In this document: in pieces, positions 11,452-23,955 of the stretch
How the letters are laid out: each line of letters begins with the position of its first letter
Position numbering within the stretch: the stretch's first letter is position 1
Source: Niebla homalea
Lineage: Eukaryota; Ascomycota; Lecanoromycetes; Lecanorales; Ramalinaceae
Assembly: GCA_019925105.1 (NCBI GenBank)
Contig: JAHGAU010000005.1
Span: 1,736,001 to 1,800,000, forward strand
Reading direction: 5' to 3'
Length of the DNA: 64,000 nucleotides
Notes under the pieces: generated by a model
What the model was told of the DNA's origin: nothing
Databases searched by the model: none
Seen by the model: the letters and a program-made list of their open reading frames with translations, nothing else
Translations under genes and position numbers: made by a program

Positions 11452-12606
11452 TCATCTGCCAAATATGCCAAAAAAGCTCTTTCTCTTTCCAATCCGCTGA
11501 ATTTTTTCTATCCTCTTGTCCACCGGGCTATGTTCTTTGGGCAACGCTGGCAACGCGGGGCCTCCATTCATGGTCAGTGTAGGACTTGGCATTTTGCTCC
11601 CTGGCGTACTTCTGCTTTTAGGTAATAAGCTCAGCGGTGTCGGTTTGTGGTTTCTTGGCTTCAGACTTGCGTTTCGTTTTGGAATGTTCTTGATCTCGTT
11701 ACGTGGCACCATGTCCTTGGTTATGGGCGGTGGTTCTTTGCTTGGCGGGACAGGTCTAAAGTCTCCGCTCGTCTGCTTCTGCAGTCGCTCTACTGCACCT
11801 GTGATTGTAGTACCACTTATGGCAAGGCATTCGTCTGGTATGCCGGCAAATTTGATGATACCCCTGTCAGGGAGGACGCCCAACGACGAGGACATGAAAG
11901 ATTGCATCATGGCCGCATTGCGTTTGTTCGTGGTAGGGAGAAGCTGAGAAGGAAGGGCCGTGATGGTGAGGATATAGGCTGAGTCAAAGGAGCCAGCAAA
12001 GAGAAGGCAAGCAGAGTGGTCCAGCGTGACGAAAATGGACGATGCAGGTCGAGAGAATCGCTGGGAGAGATGTGCGGACAAGTCGGAAAGGAGGAGGAAC
12101 TCGTCTCGGACCTATGAAATTGGGATCCCGGTCAGTTTGGTGGGTGCAAAGAGGGGGTCAGGGTACCGTACAATAACATTGGTCTTAACTTCCGCGAGGA
12201 TGGGTGAGTCTTTGTAGACGCGCTCCCGGCAGCTGAGTGCAGGCTCGCGACTGGCGAAAGTTGTGTCGTAGTATTGGCTCTTTTTCTTATTGAGCTCTTT
12301 CATCGGTGAATCCCCATTGATGCTTGGTGCACGAGAACCCTCCCCTGGGGTACCTCGGCTTAAATCCCGTACCACACCCTTCTCCTCCATGATCGACCCT
12401 GTCGTGCTCACGGCATGGGGTTGCATTTCGTCCTCAATGAAGCTGAATGATGAGGCGGTCGGTGATACCAGACCCTGGTCTCTTTTGCTGACAGTGAAAT
12501 CTTTCCCATAGTCCTTACCATAGGGTGTAGGAAAGTCGTTGGCGGTGGGAGTCCGGCGATGGGCGACCTTGTGAGGCTTAATGTTATCATCAATCGATGA
12601 CAGCAT
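11452..12606 (-). CDS. MIF/tautomerase-fold protein
   Basis: Two exons (12606-12172 and 12111-11452) joined across a 60-bp intron (GTACGG..ATAG, 12171-12112) give 364 aa. The middle (about residues 135-250) matches the macrophage migration inhibitory factor fold: a strand of the VKTNVIV type crossing the splice site, a helix DLSAHLSQRF, then SSIFVTLDHSACLLFAGSFDSAY, and a second half ending ISPDR-like VLPDRGIIKFAGI. The flanks are low-complexity and basic (KRDQG.., PKSRSTPGSK) and the C-terminus ends in a basic/aromatic tail. In true MIF the catalytic residue is the N-terminal proline after Met removal. Here the domain is internal, so that catalysis cannot operate in the same way. Fungal proteins of this layout exist; their function is unknown to me. 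Confidence 0.78.
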
Positions 12607-15489
12607 CTCTAGCCGAGATTATCTGCAGAAGATTTCTGCAAGCGGAGTAGAAGCGAATGCAGGGAATTCCAAGAACGTGAATATCCCACACAACCACCCC
12701 ACGGGTCACAAGAAAGATAATGCAATCATGTTACTATGAGCGTCAACAATGATTCAAGATGCTAGACACAATGACGAAAGGAATAGTATGAAATGTGACA
12801 GACATAAATAGAGAATGGAGAATGACAGGGAAGCAGCAGCTGGGGTGGACGACATTATGTACGATCGTGTACATGGAACTAGCCTCTGCAAAAAGCACAA
12901 GCCGTCAATTTTATGCATTCCGCGGAAGAGCAGGATGCGAAGCCTTGATAGACTCGATAGCCTTGACGGTGAAAGAGTGGTTTCACAAATGGGCATCCTG
13001 GCAGGCTCCGAAAGCTGCATCTATCGAAAAGCTGTGCTTGAAGAGGAAAAGTGACAAACCGTTACATTTGATCTACTTAATCGGTTATTGATAGCGTACA
13101 TGGATGTCCTGGGTAGGCTGGGTGGAGAAAATACGAACGGTTGCAGAAATGGTTTAATGTCGTCGGAACAGGACTAGCGTGAACAGGCATTTCACCCTTA
13201 AGAGAGCAAATTTTGCATGGCGGCTTGATTGGGAAAAAGCAACGAAAACCCACCGGCTTTCTATTGGTGGAAGAGAGTTCTTCAGGACGTTCATCACACA
13301 CGAAAACAGCGATAGAGTTCAACGTTGCTCTCCACCCAGCCTTAAGTCCTTAACACTACTGAGGCACCGGTTCATCCTTGACTTGTTTCAACGTTCAAGC
13401 TTCTTTCACTAGCCCCAACATGACTCTTGCTGGCCAACTCCTTGCAGGTGGCGTGTTGCAAATATGGTCACAGACAGCATCTTTGCGTACAAAGGTTCTG
13501 GTAGAAGGTGGATCATGGAATCATGCATGACAGGTCACTCTGGATCGCTATCCTTCACCATGCTGACACCAACAATCTCCACCTGTACACTGTGCTGACT
13601 GCTCTGCTTGAAGGATGGATGTCATCTTTTGGTTCTCTGAACGATTGACGGCCCGGTCTCCCCAGTCCCCACGCGGGGAGACGTATCCTGGACGTCAATC
13701 TTTCCGTTCGAGTACAGTAGTGATCCCCGTTCCTCTTAAGAAGCCAAGGGCTATCCCTCAAAGAGTAATTGACTACAAACATCCACTGGCTGATGTCTGG
13801 ACTAGGGCGCTAATCATGCGGGCTGCCGTGGGGATTGCAGCCGGGCGCAAAATCGTCATACGCGGCGCCGTTTCTCTGTATGCGACTATTGCTATTTAAT
13901 TGAGCGACAGTCATAACTTGCTTTGCACAATCAAGTGGCTCATCACGGGACACCAATCGAGACCTCAAAAACAGATTCTTCCGTGGCGGCGAAGATCGGC
14001 TCGAGGGTCTGGACGTCGTCATTAATTGACAAACCGCCGTAGTGAAAAGAGCAGGTCCCAAAGCCTATATCGTCTTATTGCGTCGGTAGGGAGTAACTTA
14101 CTGGGATGAGCGTTTCCCTTCTACGGAGCAGATCCTAGATCTTGTAAGATCTTGGAGATATAATTTTCGGATCCATCCGACGTAAAATTATTCTGGCTAC
14201 CATATGAAGATGTAAGTTGTGACTACCGCAAAGAGTCTTCCGATGGCCGATACGCGCTTCATGGCGAGCAATGGTTTGACATGACAATGGTCAGTGCGCC
14301 TTGTTATGCGCCGGTCTTGCTCGGCAGAAGAGTTTCTCGTCCTCTCAAGTCTCAACATCAAATGTCAAAATTTTGCTCTGGATTGACTTTCGAATCTCGT
14401 ATCTCCCGTTCCTACGGATCCGTGGTGCCTGAACTCGTGCTTCATTTTTCATGCATGACGCCAGGGAAGGCAGGTGCCAGTTGCCGACTGCCGTGGTCGA
14501 AGATGTCTTTCCACATCCAACTAACGGTGGTATTCCTCGTATAGTTGCTCATGGAAATCAAGATTTCCTTGCTGCTACTATGCTCGCTCCAAAATTAAGA
14601 AGGACTTCGGCGGAAAATGTGAGGGAGCCGCTGATTTCCTCTTTAGAGTTGAGACTATATCCTGGACGTGTCAGTCCCTGTGAGAGACATATCGAATACC
14701 AAATTGGAAATGTGGCTACTTGTGAAAGGTGTCAACATCCTTTCGTCGTAAAAATCCATGCACGAGGGAAAATATGGGCGTGGACCCGATATGATTGGAT
14801 CTCCTTGCATTCTTTCACTAGATACTTACTCTAATTACTGTCAGTCTGATTTTGAGTGTAATCACTGTAAGTCTAGTGCTCTGACGGTCACGCTAAAGTT
14901 TGGATTAATACTATACCGCCTTTCCCCGCCGTTTAAAGTGTAATTTATTACAAATTACTAATAAATTTGCTTGATCAAAACAGTCCAGTTTTTGGAGGCT
15001 AATTGGCGCGCTACCCCACTCGGCACTCCGCACTCGTCACAACGATTACCCCCCTAATCTCTCTAGTAATATCAAGGTCAAATGATATACCAGATTTACC
15101 GTCATGTCAGACGGTTTTTCCCCTCCTAAGTTAATTACTGTAAGTCTAACGTCTGATGGTAATTACAGCTCCCTACCTGTAGAATGCAGACTTCAGAAAC
15201 AACTTCAGCTCCTTATCAGAGGAGGGTGTGGCAATGAATATGCACGACCCAATGCAAGGCTAATGAAAGCCATGAAGAAAACACAAGTTACGACTGGCAC
15301 CTGTGTAGGCGTCCCAAAAAATAAAAAGGGTCAAACGCGCAAACGCGTCCCGACTCCCGACTAGCACATTTCGCAAGCCACACGTCAACTACTTTTCTTG
15401 ATCGCACGCATTGATTCACACATCTAGTGGCCAGCATTCAGACTGCTGGTACCAAAGCCCATCTAGGTCGCCTAACGAATCACGCAAAA
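12607..15489. other. Gene-poor stretch with repeat remnants
   Basis: About 2.9 kb with no convincing exon. Near its right end (14830-15150) a 16-base motif of the type TAATTACTGTAAGTCT occurs three times with small changes, amid AT-rich sequence, suggesting a decayed mobile element. The stretch ends in the CENP-X gene promoter. Confidence 0.45.
14832..15147. repeat. Three diverged copies of a 16-bp motif
   Basis: Copies are at 14832-14847 (TAATTACTGTCAGTCT), 14859-14874 (TAATCACTGTAAGTCT) and 15132-15147 (TAATTACTGTAAGTCT), all in the same orientation. Two are 27 bp apart and the third is 273 bp on. The pattern could be subterminal repeats of a small DNA transposon, but no terminal inverted repeat or target duplication was identified. 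Confidence 0.5.
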
Positions 15490-16197
15490 ATGGCCTCATC
15501 AACCAATCGCAAACAATTCAAGCCCCCTCACCCTGGAGGCCGCCCCACCAACGCCTCCCCAGCCTCAGTGTCAAAATCCTTGAGGTCAAGGTCTCGTGCT
15601 AAATCACCACCTCGACGCAAACCAGCGCCTTCAGCTCGCACGCAAGTGATTTCATCCGATGACGATGACGAAGACGACGAAGACGAAGTCTCCGCCTCCT
15701 CTCCGGGCGGCAACACTGGGCGGCAACGACACCAATCATTTCCTGATGAGGATGATGCTGATGAGTCCATGGCATCTGCAAAAGCTTCTCCGCCCCTCTT
15801 GAATGATCCGCCTCCGACGATTCCGCCTGCGCTTCTGACTAAATTACTACATCACCATTTTCCATCCAATCAGACGCAGAGTGGAAGAAATCACCAGGAT
15901 GGAGGGAGCAAAGTTCGTATCAGTAAAGACGCAATGGGGGTAGTGGGCAAGTACATGGAGACTTTTGTTAGGGAGGCTATCGCACGGGCCGCGTATGAGC
16001 GGAATGAGGAGTTGGATCGGAGGGAGAAGGAGGGGAAGGGTAGGGAGGTTGGGGGCGATGTTCTGGAGGTAAGTACACTTTCAAGCATATGCAATAGCTG
16101 TCTAGTCACATTCTGGTGAAATGTGATGATGATTGATGAGAATGCGCAGATTGAGGATCTTGAAAAGCTGGCCCCCCAGTTGCTGTTAGACTTCTGA
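15490..16197 (+). CDS. mhf2: CENP-X / Mhf2 histone-fold protein
   Basis: Two exons, 15490-16068 and 16150-16197, with a GTAAGT..GCAG intron, give 208 aa. The second exon is only 48 bp. The C-terminal ~80 residues match CENP-X: IPPALLTKLLHHHF, then KVRISKDAMGVVGKYMETFVREAIARA, and the closing LEKLAPQLLLDF that almost copies the human end. CENP-X pairs with CENP-S (Mhf1) to form a histone-fold tetramer. That tetramer works at the inner kinetochore and with the FANCM/Mph1 helicase at stalled replication forks. An unusual ~110-residue N-terminal extension is basic then strongly acidic (a DDDDEDDEDE stretch). The frame is open from a GTG at 15427, but the first ATG at 15490 is preferred. Confidence 0.9.
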
Positions 16198-18300
16198 CAA
16201 AGCGGACCATCACGACCTTGACGAGATCATGTTGCCTTGCTGCTATTTGAATCTCCCGAGCCTCAAGCAAAGCATCTCTCGATACGCATCCCTATTAGTA
16301 TTGTAGCTTGGCCCAACCACCTTGACAATGGTCAAGAATGCACTCGCGAAGATAAAATATAACTACCAACCTCGGCAACCCTGACTTTTGATACGCTTGC
16401 CCTTCCACCATAAGCAACATGCTTGGCATGCTTGCGCCTCCTCATTCTACGCCTTGTGATTGGGAACCGTCTCTAACCTGCTTCGACGTCCTCAGGCTAG
16501 AAAGTCGAAGGTCCAGCCTTTGGCGATAACTAGATGTACATCACCTTCCGAAAAAGCTTGATCCATCAATGTCACATCCTAAGATCGATCAAAGTCTAGA
16601 TTTATCTTCTGAGGGGCCAATATGCATCCCTCCAAACGGCTTCAGCACTTTTGGATCTTACAACTCCGCGGTCTGTCACTTGAAAACCCGTTGATTCATC
16701 TCTGAGATTTTGTCAGCCAAAATCTCAGATCTTCTAGCAGCGCTCGAAACTACTCAAGGACCGACAGTACCGCACGCACAAAGGAGCTCGCCTACCAGTA
16801 AGAACTACAGTAGCTGAAGCTACTATTCTATTACGACTGGTGGTGACGAATTCCACTCCCCAAATAGGCAACTTCTTCCGTCTTTGGATGATTGGACGTG
16901 GCGTACCCGTTCGTGACTGATAACAACACCTCGACCAGCTCCTAAAACGATCTCTGATCGTGACCCCTCATCACTAATCTGGATGATGTCTTCACTCCAG
17001 CGTTGAAAATATTTGCCCAATTTGATCAAATATGTCAAGTGATTGGTCGTGGGGACTACTTACGACTCAGTAGTGCATTGCAACTCCCAACGGGAGGCTT
17101 TTCTGTTCCAGCTCTGCAACTTCCGGTCACTCAATGCCAAGTATGTTCAGATTGCTGGTTGTGGTCACTTCTCGTAACCTGGTGGTGATACTTCAAGATA
17201 CATTTCTCTTGAGGAGGGCCTCGGGGCCTCGGAAACTCGCTCACCCGTGCTACCGTCACTATTATCGTGGGCAAGCAGTCGTATTTCACCTTCCCCAAAG
17301 GTATACAATAACGCCAGAACGAATTGACACCTCTGAGACTAAGACTTGGGATGTGGTCTTACTTTCAACAACACTTTTCAATTACCAACAGCTGGGCATT
17401 CTCCGCGAACGTGAACCTAGACGTCCACGAGTGTGGGCGAGATGTCGTTGATGGTGGGAAGGATATTGGGGGACTGGGTGATTTTGGCTCGAATCTTTCA
17501 CTTTTGTCTATGGTGTGACTGCCTACTGTGACCTTGAATTTTACGACCTCTAGCTCCAGACAATCTTTCACACTGTCAAAGAATGCAAAATGTCTTCGCC
17601 CGAGCAGCACCTTTACGATGCGGCATGAAATTCCACCATCGAATGAATTCGAGAACTTAAATCGAGATTTCGAGGCTACCTCAATGTGACATCTGCTGAT
17701 GAACTTGTCTCCCTGAAGACATCGATGTGCATGAGAGTTTCAGCGATTGACGCTTGTGAAGCCGGACACGGAGCCGTGTTGCTGCAGCAATTTCATTACC
17801 GTCGTGACTGAATTGTTACCACCAGTGCGGTCTACACCAGCATGGTCTACACCACCATAAGTATCTCGTCTCCACCCCACCTTCTTCCTCTTTCTTCCAC
17901 CACATAAATCATACAGAATACTCCAAGTATATACACCATTCGGGAGTAGCCATCCAATGTTCCATCTGGCCTCTCGATACTTGAGTTTGGCAACTGCTGG
18001 ACTGGCTGATATTGTTAGGGAACAGATTCCAGGCTTTGAGCAGCCAGCAGAGCTACTGCTGCAAATAAAGCGTCCTGAAGCCGCTTGAATGGGCCCTCCT
18101 CCTTGGTAAAGACTGAATAAAGATGGAAAGGTCGCGAAAGAGGAGCCTCAGCCATGCGTCAGCATTCAAGAGCCCAATTTCGCGGAGCTTTTGCACCCAT
18201 AAATCGATAGAGAGCCGGTCGTACCGGGCTGCTCAACGTGATTGGAGGGGACAATGGGGGGCATAATCGAGAGAACCATGAAGGGCCAAACGCAAAGTCT
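16198..18300. other. Gene-poor stretch
   Basis: No confident gene. On the minus strand 17365-17610 is an open segment with a coding look (charged and aromatic residues, no low complexity). I could not assign it or find matching exons. The rest shows many stops in all frames. Confidence 0.4.
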
Positions 18301-21300
18301 GCTCCGTTGAAGATATGAATTTCCATGCCAACTTTCCGTACATCGTCTTGGGTACGTGATGTTGCGATTCATAAAGGCTTGTGGCACAGCCTCCAGGTCC
18401 TGCACGCCGGGGTCATGCAGCTGGAGCTGCTCCGGCTGCATCGCGACTCTCCCGGTCCCCTTTTGGCGACACAGGCCGGGGACTCCGCCATACCCTAAGC
18501 CACCGTCCAGAAGCTCAACAACCTGCTCTACTTCGGTCCGAGCCAATAATAGGAAGGCAAGGCAAAATAATTCCCCTGGCATCCGCGTTGTCCAGACCTA
18601 TAGCTTCGTCAGTTACAAAGCGACAGTCGCGGACAATCTCAGACTCAAGCACGTTGGCAGGCTGACTGACCCCATGAACGAACCGGCCATCGACAGCATC
18701 TATGTTGCCTTCGAAATTGCAAGGAGTATCAATTCCGAAGATTTCGGCAATGGGGAGAGAAAGGAGACGCGAGTCTCAGCAACAAGGCTGTCTCAATTCG
18801 TCACCGATATGCAAGAGACTGCGTGGCTCGACATTCCCTAGCCCCCTGTCCCACACAATCACGAGTATCAGCTGGAAAACCATGTCTACGCCTCACATGC
18901 GATTTCCATGCGTACTCTGAACCAAGCTTGTCCTGTCCGCGAAGTCTTTAGCGACACGCCAACAAAGACGTTGAAGGCCCATTACGGGTTAATCGGGCCG
19001 CCTTAGTCTCACGGATGTGCAGCAGCAGCTCATCTGCCGAATACTTCGGGAACATACGAAGATGCAATGGCCGCTCCCGATCAAGAACACCCCCCTTGGT
19101 TGACCCATGGCACTTGTTGAGTGTAAGCGAGGCCCAAAAAGAACCGACTCGGTACGAGCCCCCGAGGCTGCGGAGGTCATAGCGTTCCTTCCTACCTTGG
19201 AGAATCCGGAGCAAGGAGATGTTGAATGCAGTGATCGGAAGGACGCGAAACGGACCAGCTTGCAAGTTAAGGACCTTCATTACAGACTTGCGACCGAAAA
19301 GCCAGGCGGCAGAGGAATCGGTATTGCGGATTATTGTTTTTTTTCAAACAGAGACGGGAATCCGAGTCCGCCGCATTCGAAGGCAGACTGCCGACCAGCT
19401 TTTTAGCTGGGAGCAGCGAAAGCCGACTGCGAATGAGGAAGCTGAGGCAAGGTCTGTTTACCTGGCTGGTCAGGGTAAACTTCCACACCGCCTACATCAT
19501 TACAGCCGACTATGCTCCCAACCACACTCAACCCTGCAGGGACACCTATCGAGCTCGAGTTTCATCAGGTTTCGCGAGTATGGGGCTTACCAGCTAGATG
19601 AGGTCGAAGGCCTATTGAGATTCGTTGGAGCATTCTGCACCCTGATGACTTGCTCGGATTACCGAGAGCGCTGAGCTAGGGTCCATAAACATGCCCGTTG
19701 AAGGGAAGACGTGGTGTAATCAAGCAGTACAGAGATAGTGGCGGAGGTCGGAGACGGACTCTCCAGAAGTCAGAAGGAAAGCGACGAGTGCTCCCTTGCC
19801 CTCGTAGCTGAGAAGTTTACCAAGCTGTGCAATCGCCTACCGTTCCCATATCCTCTCATCACGCCAGATACTCGGTCGCGCTGTCTTTCCGCCATCCCTC
19901 GACCACCCTCTCAGCCTTGGGCGACGGCGTGTGCACGACAGCCTTGGCTCCAGGGCACCCGAGCATCCCAAGGGAAATTCAAGTGAACCCTTATTCTTGT
20001 GGCCGGATCTTGGACGCAGGAGTCTCGATCACCGTGCCTCTTGCTTTGATTCCGGTCCTCTCTCCGCCCTCACTCCCCGAGACACGCGGCATCCTCGACA
20101 TCGACAAGTCTGCCAGACCAAGACCGTCGAGAATAACGGACCCCCATCTGGCCATCGCGGTCAAGCTACATCACATCGAGGGGCAGTGGACCCTCGGCGT
20201 GCTTCTGTTGGAGCAGATGTGGTAGCACTTGGACGTGGAACAACGGCTGATGCAGGAGCTGCCTTGGTAGCCCGGCGCGCCCGCTTACACCCTGGATGAC
20301 CAGGATACGCCCCCGTCATCAATGGCCGTCAGCTATTACCTCGGTCCCCTCCGCCCGACGTCTGCGCCCTACCAGGTGGCGGCTCTGCGCGTCTTGGTCA
20401 GCTCGACGGCCAAGGTCTACGACTTCCTTGTGGGCGCGCCCCCGCAACCCTTTTTGGCCGAGCACGTCCGCGTGGGCTGGCATCGGCTGGCGCGTCTGGC
20501 CCCTTCTTCCAATCTCGAGTCAAAACAAAGTACTAGAAAGAGACGATAGCCAAACTATAAAGAGACAAGAGATAACACCCTCTGCGTTACGAACGAGAGA
20601 GGCGCCGATGATATTTGGATGGATGTTTTCTTCCGAGGGGATGAGTCTCCTAAATCGAGTAGTGAAAAAGATGACGGCCAGGCTGAAGCTGCCTCTATCT
20701 TGAAAAAGGCGGAGGACAAACGTCAAGATGCAGAGCCGGAGGAGATCTGGTCCTTGGTGAAGGCTTATGTCGACATGGGATCTATGCTCGACATGAAACA
20801 AGCGCTAGATCTGATGAATCATGTTGCCGCCGCGAAATGTGGGCAGGAAAGCAAAAGGCGATGGCTTGTCATTACGTTCGATAGCTGGAGAAGGAGACTA
20901 CGCGTGTGTTGTGGAAGGAGACCAAAGATCTAGACGATTTTGGCAACGTTGAACAAGAGTCCGAATCTGGCCTGCTGGAAGTCTAGGCGCCGCAGGGTAC
21001 GTTATTGCAAGAGCAGCCCAGCAGCTGGAGGTGTTCCTACGTTCACTCAACCAGATCGATTTTTCCGAAACTCACGTAGGACATAGAAGCTGTCCCGTGA
21101 TTAAAAGCCTCCTCCCGTGTGGAAAAGGCCTCCCCCGCCACACGGGAGAGCGCACCCATCATCGCAACAAGCGGCCTAACGGTACGGCTCATCTATCCCG
21201 GATGGACCCAAATGGCCTTTCGACCCTCTAAAGGAGTTTCTCCCCTCATGGACTCCCTTCTTACAGCACCTCTCGGCTCTGCGAGATCGCACAGTGGCAG

Positions 21301-21650
21301 TTCCGGAAGCGGAAGAAGAGGAAAGTCAAGCTTCGCCGACCGAGTTCCGTTTGCACCCCAGAAAAATCCCGAGACTTTGAACCTGGCCACTACAATGGCA
21401 GCGATGAGCATGTCCAGCTCAACGCCCGCAAGGAACGAGGAGGTCGTCCCGCAGCCTCGATACAGCTGGATTCCCTTGTGAGGGGGCGCCTGTGGGTAGA
21501 TTTCCTCGCGGACTCAGCACAGACAACATGACACCAAGTGTTCCGGGTTACGAGAAGGACAAAGTGGACGCTCATGACCCGGATGAGCAGCGCACCGTTA
21601 ACTGCACCCACACCCTCTTCGAGAACATTTCATTCCTCCATGGTATCTTG
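18300..21650 (+). other. Unassigned coding-like segments, frames broken
   Basis: Several plus-strand open segments have protein-like composition, for example 18356-18841, 19219-19674, 19827-20225, 20322-20549, 20619-20933 and 21119-21481. They sit in different frames, and the junctions do not show convincing splice sites. I recognise no domain. Likely explanations are a decayed multi-exon gene, a degenerate transposable-element protein, or several small orphan genes. No function is proposed. Confidence 0.3.
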
Positions 21651-21679
21651 ATCTCTGGGGTACTCCCACAGGCAATCTG

Positions 21680-23609
21680 GATCAGGAGCCTCCTTCAAGT
21701 CCCATCGAGATGTTGTCGGAGGCTAATGAGCGGATTGCGGTACTGGCTGCGTACAAGCAGCAACAAGAGGCTCTGATAAACGAGCATGTGGCACTCTTCG
21801 GCGGCGCGCGGACTCAAGTCAACAACAATGTCGAGGGACGGGAGGATGCTTTCGGTGGCCTCAGTGGAATGGGGTAACTCGACGAGTAGTTCCCTTCCAA
21901 CGTCCAACGCCGACCATGCCTTGTTCGAGCCGTTTGCTAACAACGGCGACCCGCTCCCCTCCGACTTCCAGTCGAGCTCTCAAGATGTTGTCAACGATCC
22001 TCCAGCTGCTCCTCAGCACTGTATGTGATAGCGAGATGGCTCTGCGTCACCAGGCCGTAAAGATCAATGAAATCTCCTGCAGTTGTACAAGCGAAATCGT
22101 CGATACGCTTCGTAAGTTACCCTTTTGAACCAGCTCCACAAGCGAGCTAGTAAGCTAATTTATCATAGATCAAGTAATTCGGGTGACGGCCAACCTTTTT
22201 CCGCATTGGAACGCTATTCTCTTCTTTACTACAGGGAGAAAGACGTTGTGAATCACATCTTTCGGGCCTTTGTCTTCGAGCAGAAGCTCACAAAAGTATG
22301 AGCACGTTGAGATGATGGAAAGAAGGACTCTTGGACACAAACCTTATTCAGACGGGATGTGACAGATGCAAAACGACGTTATTCAGGATATAAGTTCGTA
22401 CCCAAGGGCAATGCATGTCTTATGCGTAAATGGTGAGCGTCGCGGAGGCATTGGAAGACCAGCCGAACAAATTGATAGTCGACAATTCACAGAGCAGTCT
22501 GGTCAAGACTTGTACATTGTTTATGTACGATGAGACTTGCACCGAACTTGCAGCTGTGAACTAAGATCCATGCAGGGTCCTCATAGTGGGAAGAGGCTTG
22601 CACTGCAGCGCCCCATCAAGGTTCACAGACAAGTCAATTCACATTTGGCTGCAACCGCGGCGAGACGACGAACAGCGGCAGAGTATAGACGCTAGAAGAA
22701 CAAAGCGACGTACGATCGCTCGTCACAGATATGTATCCATGGATGCCATCGAAAGACCTGCAACGTGTTCTCGCCTGTGACTTTTCGGAAAGGCAGCAAA
22801 TGCGTGGGTGTAATTCCGAAATCTGGGCTCGATCTTGAAAAGAGGGTGAAGATTACCGTGGTGGCTCACATACGGCACACAATCACACCAATTACGAACC
22901 CGCACTTTCCAAACAGCGCTGAAAACATTGCAAGCACGTTTCAGCGTAATACAGAGCCTTTGTCAGACGTGGCATTCCAGCCAGAGTCAATTACAACTTG
23001 CACCCATAGGTTGATCCGAGACCCTTAGCGCTCGAGCAGAAAGGACACAGCGCGGCGAGCTCTGAGACCATAGGCTTTGTGAGGAGGAAGAAATATATTC
23101 ACAGCATAAGCACTTGAGGAGATAAAACATGATCCCCCCCATTTCACACGTGTCAATTACCGAGTCCAAGCGTTTCTTCAAGGAAAGCCAATACAGAGAG
23201 CTTGAGTGATTGAAGCTATACTCTTATAGAGAGCTCAATAATGTAGCAGGGTACTCCTTCCATCAACTATGCATTATTGAACTCGCTGATCAAGCCCCTG
23301 CATGTTGTTGTACCTGCGCCACCCGCCGTCCTGAAATATATTGCCTGCGTTACAGACTCTTCCAACAACATTCGCCCTCATGGTGATCCGGTCGCTGTAT
23401 ATCTTCCTGTGTCCCACAGATTCCTCAAAGGAATGGTCGGCCCCAGTAATCATCCTTTCAGCAAGGCACATGACCCAGAAAGCTTCCGCGCTCATGCACA
23501 GGTATGTTTCGAAAGGCTTGCAAATGAGATGATTCTGCGGATTGCAGGTGCCGGAGTTGGAGGAAGTGAGGTCGCGTCCGATATGATGATGGACTTTGTG
23601 CCGGTCTAG
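21680..23609 (+). pseudogene. Unidentified multi-exon gene, probably broken
   Basis: I can see separate coding blocks on the plus strand. One is an E/Q/A-rich helical block (about 21685-21870). One is at 22031-22111, followed by a GTAAGT donor. One pair is 22169-22295 and 22366-22530, joined in frame across a 70-bp intron (GTATGA..ACAG) and encoding SALERYSLLYYREKDVV and then RQFTEQSGQDLYIVYVR before a stop. The last is a final block after an AGCAG acceptor (about 23250-23609) ending MMMDFVPV. Phases between the blocks at 22111/22169 and after 22530 do not agree, so at least one frameshift or a missed exon is needed. I do not recognise the family. It may be a damaged gene or one whose exons I failed to join. 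Confidence 0.35.
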
Positions 23610-23890
23610 GCGATTTGTTGGGGAAAGGGGGGGTGACAGGCAGGCATCACAACTTGGACTCTTGTTCTCGAGAGAGAGCGCTGTAACGAGGGATGCATGC
23701 CTGGTTGCTGGAGGAAGAGCAGTAACCCGCCATCGCGTGTCCCGAGAGGATGGGAATAAGCATGGGAGTTGAGTGTGGTATTGTATGTGTATATATGATG
23801 CTGGAAGGCGAGCGCTGAGTTATTTGTTCACGACAAACGTGATCATCGTTGATGCAGGGTGCCTCAACACTTTGGGTATAAACTCCAAAA

Positions 23891-23908
23891 AGGCCTGCAT
23901 GCAGGCCT
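23891..23908. repeat. Perfect 18-bp palindrome
   Basis: AGGCCTGCATGCAGGCCT reads identically on both strands. It lies 48 bp past the stop of the orotidine decarboxylase gene, so it would be in that transcript's 3' region and could fold as a hairpin or act as a symmetric protein site. No function is demonstrated. Confidence 0.6.
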
Positions 23909-23955
23909 ATCTCCTTTCCATCTTATGTACTGCGCAGCCAACCGGCTGACCGATC

